Positions 63,516 through 64,000 of a DNA stretch of 64,000 nucleotides are shown here, one piece after another. The notes under the pieces were generated by a model. The model saw only the letters and a list, made by a program, of their open reading frames with translations, ran no database searches and was not told the DNA's origin. The first letter of the stretch is position 1; every line of letters begins with the position of its first letter. The DNA comes from Oscillospiraceae bacterium (lineage in GTDB: Bacteria > Bacillota > Clostridia > UBA1381 > UBA9506), in NCBI GenBank assembly GCA_015068905.1, contig SVJQ01000004.1, positions 44,221 through 108,220 of the forward strand. Direction: 5' to 3'. Made by a program: the position numbers and the translations under genes.

Positions 63516-63836
63516 ATGGCGAAAAAAGCAAAAGAATTTTTATTATATGAGGGAAAGCCGCTTCTTCGCGATGGTAACGTTTTATACTACGGCGACTTTT
63601 CTGAAAACTTTATCACCCGTTTCACCATTACAGAAACCAAAAAGCTGAAGGATTTAGATGTTGCTTCTAAAGTAACCATTGAGCTTTTAGAAAAACACGG
63701 AGATGACATCTCCAGCGCCCGTCTGACAAAAAAAGCAGAGCGAGACAGCTTATATGCTGCATTAGATATTGGCGTTTATTGGCTGGAAGACATCCTGGAA
63801 ATGGAAAAAGAATTTATGAAAAAGCTTGCTCAGTAA
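63516..63836 (+). CDS. Conserved-looking hypothetical protein, 106 residues
   Basis: AGAGGAG precedes the ATG and a terminator follows, so the gene is real. The product has a beta-rich N-terminal half (KEFLLYEGKPLLRDGNVLYY) and a helical, charged C-terminal half. I recognise no family. It takes the place where yabA lies in Bacillus but has neither the YabA coiled coil nor its zinc-binding cysteines. Its place in the holB-ricT operon suggests a housekeeping role. Confidence 0.75.
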   Translation: MAKKAKEFLLYEGKPLLRDGNVLYYGDFSENFITRFTITETKKLKDLDVASKVTIELLEKHGDDISSARLTKKAERDSLYAALDIGVYWLEDILEMEKEFMKKLAQ

Positions 63837-63853
63837 GAGCAAATAATAAATAT

Positions 63854-63880
63854 CCACCCGCGTGGCGGGTGGTTTTTTCC
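63854..63880 (+). terminator. Terminator of the dnaX-ricT block
   Basis: CCACCCGC and GCGGGTGG pair around GTG, followed by TTTTTT. The remaining 120 bp to the right edge hold small palindromes and no gene. Confidence 0.88.
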
Positions 63881-64000
63881 TTTTCGGGCATAGCCCTACC
63901 CTTTACTGGCTGCGCACAAGTGCGCTTTTTATTGGCCTGCCAGCCATGCAATTACTACTAGCTACCCATAAATGGGTTATGTAGGTGTTCTTTCTATGTA

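Overview
The window is a chromosomal segment of an anaerobic, endospore-forming member of the Bacillota, most likely class Clostridia. The evidence is a Gram-positive division cluster with DivIB and the small basic protein Sbp; the spoIIGA-sigE pair; a cwlJ-gerQ germination pair; an oxygen-sensitive class III ribonucleotide reductase with its radical-SAM activase; clostridial-type ferredoxin; a CIRCE-controlled groESL; and the Firmicute order SRP RNA-dnaX-ybaB ... darA-holB-ricT. Most of it is conserved housekeeping DNA. Species cannot be named from the sequence.

Layout. 1-6.1 kb (+): end of a division/peptidoglycan cluster (ftsW fragment, murG, murA, divIB, DUF881, sbp, ftsZ). 6.1-8.2 kb (-): AbrB-like regulator, then a two-gene unit of an M24-fold protein with lost metal ligands and an ASRT-family small-molecule-binding protein. 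8.3-12.2 kb: YgjV-like membrane protein, a 47-residue ORF behind a long rod-shaped candidate ncRNA (6S-like), an SLH-anchored serpin, a ferredoxin, tRNA-Thr(CGT) and an array of mini-hairpins. 12.2-14.3 kb (-): groES-groEL under HrcA/CIRCE. 14.4-17.6 kb (+): FAD oxidoreductase, hflX, yigZ. 17.7-33.7 kb (-): one long co-directional block pyrH-frr-uppS-cdsA-dxr-rseP-mutL-miaA-recD2-O-methyltransferase-pth-mfd-prsA, joining translation, isoprenoid and lipid-carrier supply, membrane proteolysis and DNA repair. 34-37.6 kb: GtrA-like protein, Gfo/Idh/MocA oxidoreductase, and spoIIGA-sigE behind a promoter with the long spacer typical of Spo0A-activated spoIIG. 37.6-39.9 kb (-): an uncharacterised unit of a small membrane protein and two tandem ATP-grasp ligases. 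40.1-45.2 kb (-): AEC transporter, nrdG, nrdD (with a fused C-terminal redoxin), trxB, with a strong NrdR-box pair over the nrdD promoter. 45.4-46.4 kb (+): cwlJ-gerQ. 46.4-46.9 kb: non-coding, rich in palindromes. 46.9-49.2 kb (-): tagO/wecA and wecB for cell-wall glycopolymer. 49.4-57.5 kb (-): dprA-topA and gyrB-gyrA plus a small XRE regulator. 57.7-63.9 kb (+): SRP RNA, dnaX, ybaB, a GT28 glycosyltransferase, darA (c-di-AMP receptor), holB, ricT and an unknown ORF.

No phage, insertion sequence, CRISPR array or classical defence island is visible. The least explained items are the rod-shaped RNA with its downstream 47-residue ORF, the membrane protein/double ATP-grasp unit, the M24-ASRT pair, the redoxin-fused NrdD with its NrdR operator and leader hairpin, the surface serpin, and several families of hairpin-rich intergenic repeats. 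Promoter calls are by eye (hexamers at 17-18 bp unless stated).
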